Shown here piece by piece: positions 39,583 to 51,296 of a stretch of DNA of 64,000 nucleotides (position 1 is the first letter of the stretch; each line of letters begins with the position of its first letter). The DNA comes from Pelargonium x hortorum. Taxonomy: Eukaryota > Streptophyta > Magnoliopsida > Geraniales > Geraniaceae. A program made the translations under genes and the position numbers. The stretch spans positions 1 to 64,000 of the forward strand of contig JAYMTJ010000054.1 of NCBI GenBank assembly GCA_036897525.1. The letters are read 5' to 3'. Under the pieces are notes generated by a model that searched no databases, was not told the DNA's origin, and worked only from the letters and a program-made list of their open reading frames with translations.

Positions 39583-40280
39583 CAGGTTTAGCACGTATAT
39601 GAGATTATATTGTATTCCTGTAAGCCGATATATCTAGCGGGTGTTGCTGATAACTGATTCTGAACCTTCTGGTATTGCACGAGATTCAATTTCCTTTGTA
39701 TTCAGTATTTTGGGTTTTGCAAGCAGCTATTGTTTGGAGTTGTTATCAAGCTCTTGCAGCTAAAATCTTTCTAAGACTTAAATGAGTACCATTTCGTGAA
39801 GGAGTAATGTCTTCTTCCTTGGATTTGTTTGCGTGCACAGCTGCTAAAGGAGTTTAAGAAAGAAACCTGATTATCTTGTATAGATCTTTTGGGAGTATAG
39901 TCCTAAGCTAAGCCTGCCTGTGCTAAAACCAAGTGCTTAACATATTCTAGTCAGTCTAACAGCTACCATTTCAAAAGCATTAAAGTCCCTTGTGTTTAGA
40001 ACATATTGGGCCCACTAGCGAAGCTTCTACTTTCGTTTATTTTGAAATAAGGAGTCTTACTAAATAACTATAATGTAGGGCTTGGCTAAGTTTTCAGTCG
40101 AACAAGCTTAGTTCTTGCTAACAAGTATCTAACCTGTTCCGTGTTCCGTTAAAGTCAAGACTAACAATTAGTTTAGGAGTCCCTTTTGAGTACAAGATAC
40201 ACCGATGCCGCACTGTTCTAAGATATAGGAGATATAGATTGGGAGAGTGAAAGGTGTCTAGCTGAACTCTATAAGTAAAT

Positions 40281-40352
40281 AGACCCTGCAGGATGCTGGG
40301 AGTAATTGTTAACCAACGGGTTTTTCTGTAGAGCTAGCATCTAGCAGGGTCT
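40281..40352. repeat. Long imperfect inverted repeat (hairpin)
   Basis: AGACCCTGC (40281-40289) pairs with GCAGGGTCT (40344-40352). After a 2x2 internal loop (AG/TA), GATGCT (40292-40297) pairs with AGCATC (40336-40341). That is 15 pairs in 17 positions, 9 of them G-C, closing a 38-base loop. The total of 72 bases is tRNA-sized, but a TTGTTAACC in the loop falls in the wrong place for an anticodon and no T arm exists. It could be an RNA processing or stability hairpin, or a small inverted-repeat element. Confidence 0.6.
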
Positions 40353-40460
40353 TCGTTAGTAGCTATTTTCCCTTATTATCTTATTATATAAGCGCTTTAT
40401 TACTCCGTTATGGTATCCTATTGAACAGTTCTGCAGCGCCACAAAGTCAATTTAGATAAG

Positions 40461-43400
40461 AAAGAGTAAGGGTTTAAGTGACATCCTATTCATAAAAAAA
40501 TCCATAACTAAAAAAAAGTATATCGCTCTTTTGCGAAACCTTTAGTGCGGATAAACGCAGCTGAGGAAGACTTTCTTCATTACAGTAAATCGGGCTTATA
40601 TTCAAAGAAGATACGCTAAAAAGTGGAAAGCTTGCAAATGAATGGGTTCTAGCCCTGTCCTCCTAAGTGTATCCTTAGAGTAAGGGTCCTACTTACACTG
40701 ATATTTTTGTCCAACTAAGAATACCGGATAAGCTTTAGTTAAACAAGGTACCGGAATCCGCTGCTGATAGACGGTGTGAGTTTTTTCTTGATTCTGGTTT
40801 TAAACCAGGAGGTTGCCCTATACATATTTAATAGTAATAGAGCTCCTTTTTTTTTTTAACTCCTCATATCGTTTCTTATCTTAGTAGCTTCGTTTATCTT
40901 AAACATTGTGCCTAAATGGACTGTGACATTGCTCTGTTGAAATTCACTTTGCTCTACTGCCGATATTCTTATAGATCCTCGATTCCAAATTGTAAAGAAC
41001 AATACCTTAATTGATAGATTATAAGCTAGTTATAAGTTGTTTAGAGTTGCACCAACTTTCCTACCAGCACTTTTGTGCAATATTGGAAAGGGTACACGTA
41101 AACTTCTTATGCTGTTGTATAAAGAAAGGAGGGAATTTCTTTTCTTACTATAGACGATGACAAAAATGCTGTCAAATCCTGAGAATTTGAATTCACAACC
41201 ACGTTGGGGAGGAATCCCCCAGCATTAGAATGAGTATATATTCCTGGATACACCTATAAGAAGGTTTTGCTATTAAGAAAGTTTCAATGATTGCAGACGG
41301 ACCTGACCAACTTAACTATATTTTGATATTTTTAATACTGGGTGAAGATAGCTATTGTCTAGATTTTGTAAGGCTTGATTTAGAAGCGAGCAAATAACAG
41401 TGTCTATTTAAGTGATTCCGATGACGAGTAGTAGTCAAATTGAAAGGTAAATCTTCGTTGGGTTGGTTAACATTTTTACGGCAAAGCGTAAGGACCTAAG
41501 ATTGGACTGCGCTATTGAATGAGCTCTTTTTTCATAAAGCATTCAATTCAAAAAGTCTCCTATATACAGAGTTTGGGGAATTATAAGGTAGGTCCCCACA
41601 TAGCTTTTTTATTACGGAATTCCTTTTGATCATAATCATAATCATAATATTAAAAAAAAAAAAGTAGTGACTGGCATCGAATTGGTTGAACAAAATTTCG
41701 TTTTTCAAAAAAACTAAGAAGCAGGTGCTAAATAGAAAAAAACCTATAATTGGGAAGAAATATAGTAGAAACCTCTTTAACTGCTCAGTAAATTACCGCT
41801 ATTTAAGTAACCAAGGGAGAAGCTATATTATATTAATTTAATTGGTATTCCCGGATCTTAACAGCTTTTATTTTAACTTGATAGGATGTTTCTTTTTTGA
41901 ATTATAAAGAAGTGAAGCTAAAGCTGGGAGGACAAGTGCAAGTAGAAGTCAAAAGAAGCAAGTCTGGAAGTAAGTAAGCTCATTGGCCCATTAACACAGA
42001 TAGCTATGCTTTTCTAGTCAGTGTAAGCGCTCTTGGAAATCAAATCCCAGTCTTCCTTATATAAGTCCAGATCAAACGGCTTTAGCAAATAAAGTTAATA
42101 GAATTGAAGTAAGAGTAGTTATAAACGGATAGAGTTTCTTGAAAGGAGCCTACAAAGAAAGAATAAGGGAGAACCCGCAATTGTCCATGAAATCTGTCCG
42201 ATAAGTTATTGCTTATAATATAGAAAAATTATAAGATTTGTTGCACAGCTTATATTAAACAAAGGTTTTGCTAAGTATAACAGCCGCGGACACCAAATTC
42301 TTGATACCTAAGACTGCTCAAACAAGGAGAGCCTGCCTTTTTAGTTATAAAATCCGGTACAAGGTTACTTAAAAACTCCCTACCCTAAGAAAGAACCAAA
42401 AAACCCCATCCGCCAAGGTCTCTTTTATTGAATAAAAAGAAATTTGGATAGACCTTATTCTTTTTTATTTATAATTTCAGATTGATTTTGTGACCCGATC
42501 GGGATACCTCTTTATCTTGTGGAATGCCTCTTAGTGCCTTAGATTCAGTTCTCAATTCTTGTTAGGTGCTATCCTCGAATGAGTTCTTTTAGTAGAGTGC
42601 CTGCAGTCTCTATTACTATAATAAAGGGGGTTCAGTTCCCTAATTTAATACTTATCAATAAAAAACATCTCCAAATGCGTGATGCCCTTAATTTTTTGTT
42701 TCCTACTTGATTGAGTCCTAAGTGTTAAGGAGAACTTCAGAGCCGATTATCCCCTATAACTTTACAACAGGTAATGCCTTGCGCTTTTTAGAATTTAAAG
42801 TAGGGCTCTTACTATCCAGTACCGCGAGCTAGGAGACTTTGACAGAAAAGAAAAATTTCATAATGTAGAGTACAAAGTATAAGGATAACTAAAATTTAGG
42901 GCTACTTTTACAAAGATCAAGTTCAACTGGGTTTTTTGAGTTCCTCCTGTTTAATTTAATAAGAAAGTTAGCTAGACCAGTCCTTTTCTTTTATAAAATT
43001 GAAAGGGTTCGGGGTATCCTAAACTATCCTAAACAAAATTTAGAAGTGGTAACTGATAGAAGCCCTAGGATTTTCGGTTGAAAAATGTTATCGAAATTCA
43101 GGTATGCTTGTTGAATATTACTCCAGGTATAGTTACTTTTTGTGGCAAAAAAAGTATTGTATATATTTATATAAGTTTTCTTCAACTTCTTCTAGATCTA
43201 GAGCAGTTTTCCTGATATTGTAGTTGGTAACTCTGAAGGGGAATCCCTTGTGTCTCATAAATGCACAGGGTTTCTCATTACTCGTTTTTTTTCATATCTC
43301 AAAAAGGTACTAATTATTTCTTGCAAATCAGATAGATCTACTATTTTGTATAAATAAGACTTCCCTTTAGAGACTTAATTAAACAGCCAGAATCTAGTTG

Positions 43401-46295
43401 AAGTATATATGAATTTTTTCTAGTAAACTCACGAGCTTAGGAGTGTCCTCACCTTAAATGACAGGCGCTCTCTCTCACGTAATTAAGAAAGTTAAAGGAG
43501 GGGATTGCAACATTATCATTTATATGGATTTAAAACAAACTAGGTCTAGAGTAACCTAGTACAGATAAAAGCATAGGGAAAGGCGTTGTACTTATATAGG
43601 AGCATCCTGAGACTTCGTAACGTCTTAAGTGGATCCTTACCAAATGAAGTGCCTTCTAACAGCTTTGTTATAGCTAAACCACAGATTAAGGTTAGAACTC
43701 GTTCAAACATTGACTTTTCAGTGTTAAATAAAGGGAAGTGTGCATTTTCAGCTAGCAAGGAATTCGGTTAACCGAGGGAAAAGAACTAACAATAGAAAAG
43801 GAAATCTGTCTGTTACTGTCTCTATAATTAATAAGGGATTGGAATTTCCATATAGGGAAACACCTCAACAGACCCCTACAGGGAATAAAAGGGGTATTTT
43901 AGATAGTGACTCTGGTATTGTTTGCTTTAGTTCTTATTTAGTTCTAGCCTTTTTTTGAAAGTCTTAATGTCATCTAATAAAAGTGAAGGGAAAGAGTGTT
44001 TAGTACAAGGTCATTTTACCTGGGGGACTTTAGTTTTCAATTTAAGAGTTATAAAGATTATAGTAATTCTCGTATTCCTTATAAGAAAGGTGTAGCAAAA
44101 TAAATTAAGAATTTTATAAGAATTTTTTTTTTGGAAAGTTCTAATTTTCTTTAAGTATATTTTTGAAGCAAGTCAACAAGGTTCTATTTCTATAAAAAAG
44201 TAATAAAGTTTCGATCTTTTAAATGAGTGGTTCTTTACTTGCGCCTACTTTGCTTTGATATAGGGGAGTCTTTAATAGTGGAGCTCCTTTTAGAATCTAA
44301 GGAATTTAAACCCTAGAAATTGTAGGAGTCTAAAAGCGAGTAAAAAGGAAGCTTAAAAAAAGGCTATTAAGAGCTAAAGCGGGGCATTTGCAACCAAGTT
44401 ATCAAGGAACTAGTAAGAGTTGAGGTTAAGAAAGAGGGCTTTGTGGGCCCTGGGTATAAAATTTTAAGTGTTATTTACTAAGGATCGGAAAGACTTTGAT
44501 TTGAAAATAAAGAAACTAAGAATAACAAATACAAATAGCACTCATTTTCTGTTCGTTTTCCTATATTTAATTACCTCTTATAGAAAGTATAAAACCTTGA
44601 GAAATAGGAATAAGCACTCCGGGTTACCCTTATGCGTTTACCCTGGAATTCCCTTGCTATTTTCGCACTTGATCTCGATTTGTAAGCTATTTCTATCAGC
44701 CCTGATATTAAACACCGTTGAAAAGAATACCCTATGAAGCTCTTAAAAAACCCAGTAAAACGTTTACTGCTTGTTGTAAAACTCATTTAAGTATCCTATT
44801 AATTTAATAAAGTAATTGAAATGAAAAGGACTTAAAAAGATGTCGATAATAGAACCAGGTTGGATTTGAAACTCAAAAGCGATTTTGTCTAGTTTTTTCC
44901 AGGGCTTAGCTACTTTCAGATTTCAAAAGATTTTCCAGTAGTTTACAGGGCGGTGTGCTTATTGAGTCTCATTATCCCAGTATTTCAAATCAAAGAGAAA
45001 ACCCCCAGGGAAACCCTTTCTATAGCAATTTCCAGATATTCATTCCCTTTATTAAATTCTTATAAAAGACGCTGGCAGTCTTAAGGGTTAATCTCGTTTG
45101 TAGTACCTCTAGGGTAGGGTGAGAAGCTTTGCTCAGGATCACATAAACTTGTAAGATGTAAGAATGGTACTTATTCGAAGAATTTGGTAGATAAAGTGCA
45201 ACTAGTATACTTAAGGCAATGCTTTTCTTGCGGTTATAGTTAATCAAGAGCTGAAATGTTTCCCAGCGGGCAAGATGCTTTTTATAGTCTTTTTTTTACT
45301 CATATTAGATTAGAGGTTTAAATAAAACTTAAATAAAAAAGGCAGTCTATTTTAGGGGAGTTTTATATGTAAGTTCATCTTAGACTTATTCTGACTTTGT
45401 AACAAAGTAAAGCGGACCCACTTCACTTTATTTGTACACCTGCTACTAAAATAGCAAAGTTACGCAGCCTTTTCTTGAGTGCTTATAAGTTACATTTAGT
45501 AAAAACAAAAACGATGAATCAGACAAAATTAGAGTTTAGTTTCTCTAGGTTGCACCCCTAAAATAGTGCCCAATTTCTTGAGAAAGCAATAAAAGATTAT
45601 CTCGCTCATAGCGTCTTGTTTCTATTTAGTCTTAGAAATGAATAGAGTAAAAGAGTGCCCTTATTAAGGTAAGGTATTTCCTGGGCGTATAAAATCACAA
45701 CAGCAGAACCTCGCGTCTTCTCTCAAGACAAGAACTTAGGAGTTCAAATCACTTAGATAAAGAAAGAAGTGTTTGCGTATACCCACAAAGTAAATTATGA
45801 GGTAAACTAATATAATATGCTTTTAAGGTGTACACTAGTTGACTTTTTTTATACCTATCTTATCTTATATTATATTACTTCTTTTAGATTGATATCTTGA
45901 CTTTGTGAAACTTGGAAACTAACAACTTGGATAGAGAGTACGCACAATTCCTTGGATGCTGCTTGCCCTATTCAATCAATGCTGGGGGGAGTCTTAGTAT
46001 ACAATTTTTTTATAGGAGGGCCCCTTCTCATCTCATCTTGGACGAATAAGGAACCGTGTTAACTTATTCTGGAAATATTCAATTTTTAGGGTAACAAGGT
46101 TAATATAATACAAAAAGTTGTCTGATAAAACTTTATACTAAACTTGGGCTTCCTCTTTTAGATATTACTAAAAAAAGTAAATAAGACCTGAGTTTCCGCG
46201 TGCTTATTAAAGAAAAGTAATCTAGAGACTCCTTTAAAACTAACTTTTTTTTTTCAAGACTGATAATCCAACCAACCTATTACTTTATTGTACTA
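40461..46295. other. AT-rich spacer without recognised genes
   Basis: No gene was recognised. Chance-length frames cluster at 43546-43958 and 44468-44786 on both strands. The ATCATA and A12 run lies at 41629. Near 40952-40960 the minus strand carries CAGTAGAGCAAAG, a possible distant trace of the second half of repeat family 1. Confidence 0.5.
41629..41663 (+). repeat. ATCATA repeat next to an A12 run
   Basis: Three ATCATA units are followed by ATATT and twelve A. This is low-complexity spacer. Confidence 0.7.
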
Positions 46296-46382
46296 TGCTT
46301 AGAAGTAGACTTGAACCCCTGAACTAAGGGATTTTTCATCAGCCCTTTGTTCTACTTTCTCATTCTATCTTTAGTTCTAATA
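46296..46382 (-). pseudogene. trnF: Decayed or highly derived tRNA-Phe-like locus
   Basis: Read on the minus strand, the 3' half resembles the bacterial/plant-mitochondrial tRNA-Phe as I remember it. It has TAGAACAAAGG, then an anticodon arm with stem AAGGG/CCCTT, then TTCAGGGGTTCAAG and the end ACTTCTAAGC followed by A. Five inner acceptor pairs (TTAGA with TCTAA) survive and the outer two are lost. The anticodon loop is about 12 bases instead of 7 but still contains GAAAA. The D region is too long and lacks a good stem. The T stem AGGGG/CTACT holds a mismatch and a wobble. The locus is 87 nt against the usual 73-74. The likeliest reading is a pseudogene with small insertions; a functional tRNA with enlarged loops is less likely. 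The plastid tRNA-Phe matches less well. Confidence 0.45.
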
Positions 46383-48114
46383 ACTTGAATTAAATATTCC
46401 GTATTGAGTCTAGGATTTCGACTTAAGTGAGTCTATCCTCGATTAAAGTACTCTACTCTATTCGCTTTATTTAAATAGCCTTTTTTCCTATTGATTTGGA
46501 CTTATTGCTTAACAAACTCCTTTCCCCCTCGACGTACCAGGATACTTGCTTTAACCAAAAATAGAGCTAACTTCTAAAGTAAAGTTTTTATAGTACTAAA
46601 AGAAGGTAAAGACCTACAGGAATAACAAAAGAAAAACTCCTAATACGTAACAAAAATGAATTATTATATTGCAGACAAAGCAAATCCCTTTTGAGGCTAG
46701 CTCCTCAAAATCAAAAAGTAATAAGGGTCCGCGGATGGTCCAGGAAAATGAAAGAAATGTCTTTTTAATCAACAGCTTGCATAAGTTAGGGGGACGCCCA
46801 TGAAAAAAAGAAATGAAGCGAAAAATACAGGTAAATAAATAGTTTTATAAACAAACGAAAACCTTAAAATTTAAGCTAAGAAGATAAATCAATTGACAAG
46901 ACACTTAACGATGGGGTTTTATGAACCATTTTGCATCTAGAAATTTATGGTTATGGTGTAAGGATAAAAAAAAAATTAAGGAAAGGTCGAATCGAAGTAC
47001 TAAGAAATTGTTTCGTTTAACAACCTTTGCAGGTTTTCTATTATTATGTGATTTAAGTTGAAATCTCAACCTCAAAAATGGGAACTTAGATGTCAGCACT
47101 TTTAGTTAAGAAACTCTTCTTATCTTATTAGCTGCACCGGAAACACCTTTATTTTCTAAATGAAATCCTTGTGACTGACTACCAAAAGGACCAGATCGGC
47201 AAAAGAAAAAAGGGTGTCATTTAGAAAATTATAAGATAACGAAGCAATCCGCGGTTAGCGCTATTTCGAGGAAAGATTAAAATAAGTACCTAAAATAAAA
47301 TAGATCTCATTATGCTCTAACTCTACTCTCATTAACTCCAGTTATAACTTCTCTACGCCCTGTTACCCCTTATTGTTTCTAACATAGCTTAATTCAAGAA
47401 ACCCGGAAAAGTCTTAATAAATGACTTGTTTAAATTAACGAACAACAAGTGTATCCGTCATCAAAAGAAAGAGGAAGCCCGGCAATAAGGTATACTTACT
47501 GGAGTCTTCCTTGCCGATATTCATTAGAAGGCTCTGGATAAATAAGGACACATTAGCTACACTTCCTAAAGGTACGGAGGAACTTCCCTTTCTATCCTTT
47601 GATAAATTGATAAAGACTATGAGCTAATCTAACTCTAGCAGCTCAAACAAATACAGATTCTATATACTCCCAAGCCAAAAAAAGAAGATATTAGAACAGA
47701 GGACGACTTATTTACTTTTACTTTCTTCATGCCTTGTAAAGGATTCTAGACACTGAAAATAGGATTAGAACCGAGGGCATACCCTTTCAATTACTACTGT
47801 TTTAACAGCTCTTAAAGGGATATATCAGGATGGATATAGAGAACTACGACTACTAAGAATTCTAGCTTCTTTATTTATATCTTTTATGAGGACTTACGCA
47901 CTTGGGATACTAGAACAAAAGTATCCTTGGTTTGTCTAACGAATGTAAAACAAAGCCCTTTTTAAATAAAAAACTCGTAAATAGGTAAATAGACTGGCAT
48001 ACTTTTCAGAAAAGCAATGCATTCAGAAGCTATATTGCTTATCAATTAAAAAAGGGTTCCGTTTATCTTATAAGAGGTAGACCCCAAAATGACTCTGTCT
48101 TTCTTTATAGTTTG
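46383..48114. other. Spacer between the tRNA-Phe relic and trnM
   Basis: Apart from the weak promoter-like word at 48069, nothing is recognised. The two tRNA loci face opposite directions and are separated by about 1.7 kb. Confidence 0.5.
48069..48077 (+). promoter_or_regulatory. Possible promoter core upstream of trnM
   Basis: TATAAGAGG lies 37 bases before trnM and agrees with 7 of 9 positions of the dicot mitochondrial promoter core CRTAAGAGA. Such partial matches are frequent in AT-rich DNA, so this is weak and depends on the window being mitochondrial. Confidence 0.12.
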
Positions 48115-48187
48115 ACCTACTTAACTCAGTGGTTAGAGTGTCGCTTTCATACGGCGAGAGTCCTCGGTTCAAATCCAAGAGTAGGTA
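48115..48187 (+). tRNA. trnM(CAU): Elongator tRNA-Met (CAU), plastid type
   Basis: The 73 nt fold into a full cloverleaf. The acceptor ACCTACT pairs perfectly with AGTAGGT and is followed by discriminator A. The D stem ACTC/GAGT is perfect. The anticodon stem TCGCT/GGCGA encloses loop TTCATAC with anticodon CAT. The variable loop has five bases, and the T loop is TTCAAAT. No CCA is encoded. The sequence closely matches the plastid elongator trnM of land plants and green algae as I recall it; that gene is also common as a plastid-derived copy in seed-plant mitochondria. Against the remembered tobacco gene, the T-stem pair 49-65 changed on both sides (A-T to C-G), and two anticodon-stem wobble pairs became Watson-Crick pairs. 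One T-stem pair (51-63) is a C-A mismatch. The covarying changes argue for a gene under selection. No plastid sequence was recognised on either side. This is the only intact gene in the window. Confidence 0.95.
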
Positions 48188-48679
48188 ACCCGGCCATAAG
48201 TTTTAAGTATGTGTTTGGAGATTAAGATATGACAAGTTACACTAAATCTCAAGTTAACACAGTCGACAATAGTAGATACAGAATATTAAGAAAGTATAAA
48301 ATTCCCGGATAGCACTCAAAAAAAATTTCATGAAGAAGCATGCTCGCTTACGCTTAGTAGTAAACTCTAATTCTATCCCCGAGGCCTAATTGAAAGGGAA
48401 AGGAAGCTCCTTAAAAAGGCAACTACACTCGACTCGTTTTTTTTTTTAATTATTACTACTCTTCGATAGCAAACATAGGATTTAGAAACAATTTAGAAAG
48501 GCATCCCCTTCTCTACTTAAAATAACTAATATCATAATAGACTTTTTTTTTGTGCCAGTTTACTCAATGGAATGAATATAGTGTAGGAACTAAATTCCTA
48601 GATTTGACTTCTTAAGCAAAATGCACCTTTAAAAGTAATAACAAGAACTGAGGAAAAACTTTCTCTATATGAAAGAGCC

Positions 48680-48697
48680 CGTTATTTATAAATAACG
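48680..48697. repeat. 18-bp perfect palindrome
   Basis: CGTTATTTATAAATAACG is fully self-complementary. It is flanked by AGAGCC and GCCTGGGTCT, which can extend the stem with bulges. It lies about 490 bases downstream of trnM, too far to be an obvious terminator. About one such palindrome per window is expected by chance. Confidence 0.4.
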
Positions 48698-50038
48698 CCT
48701 GGGTCTCAAGGTTAAGAAACTTTTATTAATTTATTAATATAGATTCAAAGATGCATCCTTATTAATAACGTATTTAGAACCGCGGGATCTACTTTCTGTT
48801 GTAAATAGCTGTAAACTAAATACCTAGGAAATACCCCTTTCCTTTATGGTATATGCTTCATTTTGACTCTACAAAGCGTTTTGTTAAAGCCTCTTTGAAT
48901 CTAACATAGTATCCGGGATTCCATTCCCTTCATAAGACGCAGCTATTCTAATTTTGGGCATCCTGTTACTTAACATTTTTTTCCTCCTATCAGGAATTTA
49001 CTACTATTAATTTCCCAGACATGTAAGCATAGCCCTTTGTATAATATCAAGTCTAATTTAGAGGACTCCCTTTTCTTGAGTCAGGCATACCCGGAAATAC
49101 CGTACTTCAGTGGGGGTTTAGCTATTGACTAAATAAACGCTTTTATTTATAATAATTGTTTAACCCAGGGTAGTGAATTTTAAGACTCCTATTACTTAAA
49201 GCGGAGCATCCCTTAGAAAAGAAAATAGGTGCTGTACCCGTTAATCTTACTATTAGCTTTAGTACCTGCGCCTTCTTGTTACGGTGTTTAGGAATTAATT
49301 ATTTAGTAGTATTATCTATAGATAGAGTGTATTACTTAGAATTCGATACCATCATAATTAGGAATCTACTCTTCTAAGCAGTTCGTAAGCTACAACCTAC
49401 AACAAAGAGACTAAAATCCAAAACTATTAGAAATTCTTAGGATTATCTGCTTTAAACTAAAGAAGGAATGACTCCTTCATCCAGTAAAACTCTCATTTTA
49501 GGAATCTTAAGAAGGAGAAATTGAATTAGCTCAAGAACAACTGTGTCACAAGAAGAAAGAGCCCTAAGGGAATGCGAATCCTATACATAAATCTATATAT
49601 TTAAGCACCCCCTTTCGTTATAATGGGTTTACCTAGTGTGCTTTACTCGATGCATTGGACTCCTTATAGAAGAGGGAAATCGTGTTAAAATATAGAATTT
49701 TCTATAAGTTCTTTTGGAGTGGTAAAGTAAAGGTCAATTTCTGTTTTGGGTTTATTGTATTATGTATATATTCCTTTAAGTCATATATTAAATAGGACCT
49801 GGTTCAGGAAATGCATACATAAGTTTAGGGAATTAGTAAAAACAATCCTTGCCCTTGCCATCATACTAAATAGTACACAAGCATAAATCCTTGCCTGTGA
49901 AGTTATTACACCAATAAAAGACCTAAAAGAAGAAAGGGTTCAGATATTTGTGTTCTTTTTGTTGGGTTTGCCAGAGGGTTCCAATTCAGTTAAGTCCCAA
50001 AAGCTTTTTTAAAGTTTATAGTAATAAGTAAGATTTTG

Positions 50039-50050
50039 AAAAAAAAAAAA
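50039..50050 (+). repeat. A12 homopolymer
   Basis: A run of twelve A, the joint longest single-base run noticed in the window. Confidence 0.7.
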
Positions 50051-50891
50051 TCTAAGTTTGTATTAGCGCGGGTATAAGATAAACCTGATAGTTCAGCTTT
50101 TTTTAAGGTACAAATCAATCAGATTGAGGCTGTTAGAATTACTACGATTAAGTACTACTATATATAAAAATTGAAGAAAAAACTTTCATTAGGGCCCTCT
50201 TTGTTTGACAAAACACTCCTTAGTTATACTATGAAAAGCAATTCATGTATGGGTGTTTGTTTGCAGGAGACCCGTTTAGTTAACGGGAATTTTCGTTAGA
50301 ATATGAAGTTTCTTTTGACTTTTTAATATTAATAATAGGGGAGGAACTTAACAGCTTATAGAAGAAAACCTTATGCTTAGTTTCTGGGGCCAGTAATAAA
50401 GGCTTCCTGTTGTAGAGTAGAACTGGTTAGAAAACTGTAGTGCACTAAAAACTCATACTTTAACGTTACCCTACTCTTGTCTTGGTTAGTTTAAGAGAGG
50501 TTTTCACACTACACTATTAGATAGAGGGAGCTAAGTATTATATTCACTTAACGTTTAGCTGTGCAACCTCATTTAGAGGGATAGAAAAGGTACTTGGGTA
50601 TAAGGATTATCTGGACCTATAAGGGGAGGTTTACTACTATTGTACAAAGCAATGAGGCACTTTCTTTTCGATAAAATTGGTATACAAGAGGTTAATCACG
50701 GGATTCCAGAGATACCCGCGGTCTAGTAGCTGCAGCTAGAAGCAGGGGTACAATTTATTAGGTAAGAGTAGTCGGATCCCTAACCGTTTTCTCGTAGTTT
50801 ACACTTTCCATATCAGAACTTGATATATTTAGAAATCTGTTGTAAAGTCCATAACTAAGGGAACCTCGTCTAGTAACTAAAAAGGAGTTCT

Positions 50892-51296
50892 ATGTTTTTT
50901 TTTATACTAACAAATTTCATAAAGAAAATCTTTCTTTGTTCACTTTATGTACTGACATTAGTAGAACAGAACCCCACATACTTTGCACAAAATGACTTTA
51001 ATCTAGCCATACATTTAAGAGCAGTCGACATTATAATCCGGTTTAGAATCCTTGTACAGTACAATCTCTTTTATAACTTATTACTATATAGAGGAGAGGT
51101 ACCAGCCCCCTGCTATATACATTACATCTTGACGGGACATCTTATTATAAGAAACCCTTTATTATTATTTTCTCGGGCCAGGCTGGAGCTTTCTTTCGGA
51201 TATGTGGCAGCTTTTTTATTGATATTTTTGATTGGGAATGCCCCTTTCTTATCGGCCTCTCGACTGCTTTTTTTAACCTCTACAGTTCTGGAATAA
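50892..51296 (+). CDS. Hypothetical 134-residue membrane-like ORF
   Basis: This is the longest ATG-started frame in the window. AAGGAG ends four bases before the ATG and could serve as a ribosome-binding site in a plastid or bacterium-like system. The product would have a hydrophobic N-terminal segment (about residues 1-24, MFFFILTN...LTLV) and a second one near residues 98-120 (SFGYVAAFLLIFLIGNA), with a mixed middle part. I recognise no family, motif or neighbour. With stops at about 7% of codons, a frame this long is expected about once in 64 kb by chance, so the evidence for a gene is weak. Confidence 0.15.
   Translation: MFFFILTNFIKKIFLCSLYVLTLVEQNPTYFAQNDFNLAIHLRAVDIIIRFRILVQYNLFYNLLLYRGEVPAPCYIHYILTGHLIIRNPLLLFSRARLELSFGYVAAFLLIFLIGNAPFLSASRLLFLTSTVLE

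Larger units (their letters stand above)
39141..40460. other. Compositional island 5
   Basis: It contains repeat copy Q, the 12-bp tandem at 39559 and the long hairpin at 40281. Words such as GCTCTTGCAGCTAAA and TTGTTTGCGTGCACAGC set it apart from the flanking spacer. No coding frame is convincing. Confidence 0.4.
48188..50891. other. AT-rich spacer downstream of trnM
   Basis: No gene was recognised. It contains the 18-bp palindrome at 48680 and the A12 run at 50039. No further plastid-like sequence follows trnM. Confidence 0.5.

Noticed and set aside
11056-41143. AAAGAAAGGAGGGAAT repeated near 11060 and 41126
   Set aside because: An exact 16-mer pair is about what chance gives in 64 kb of this composition, and the flanks do not continue the match.
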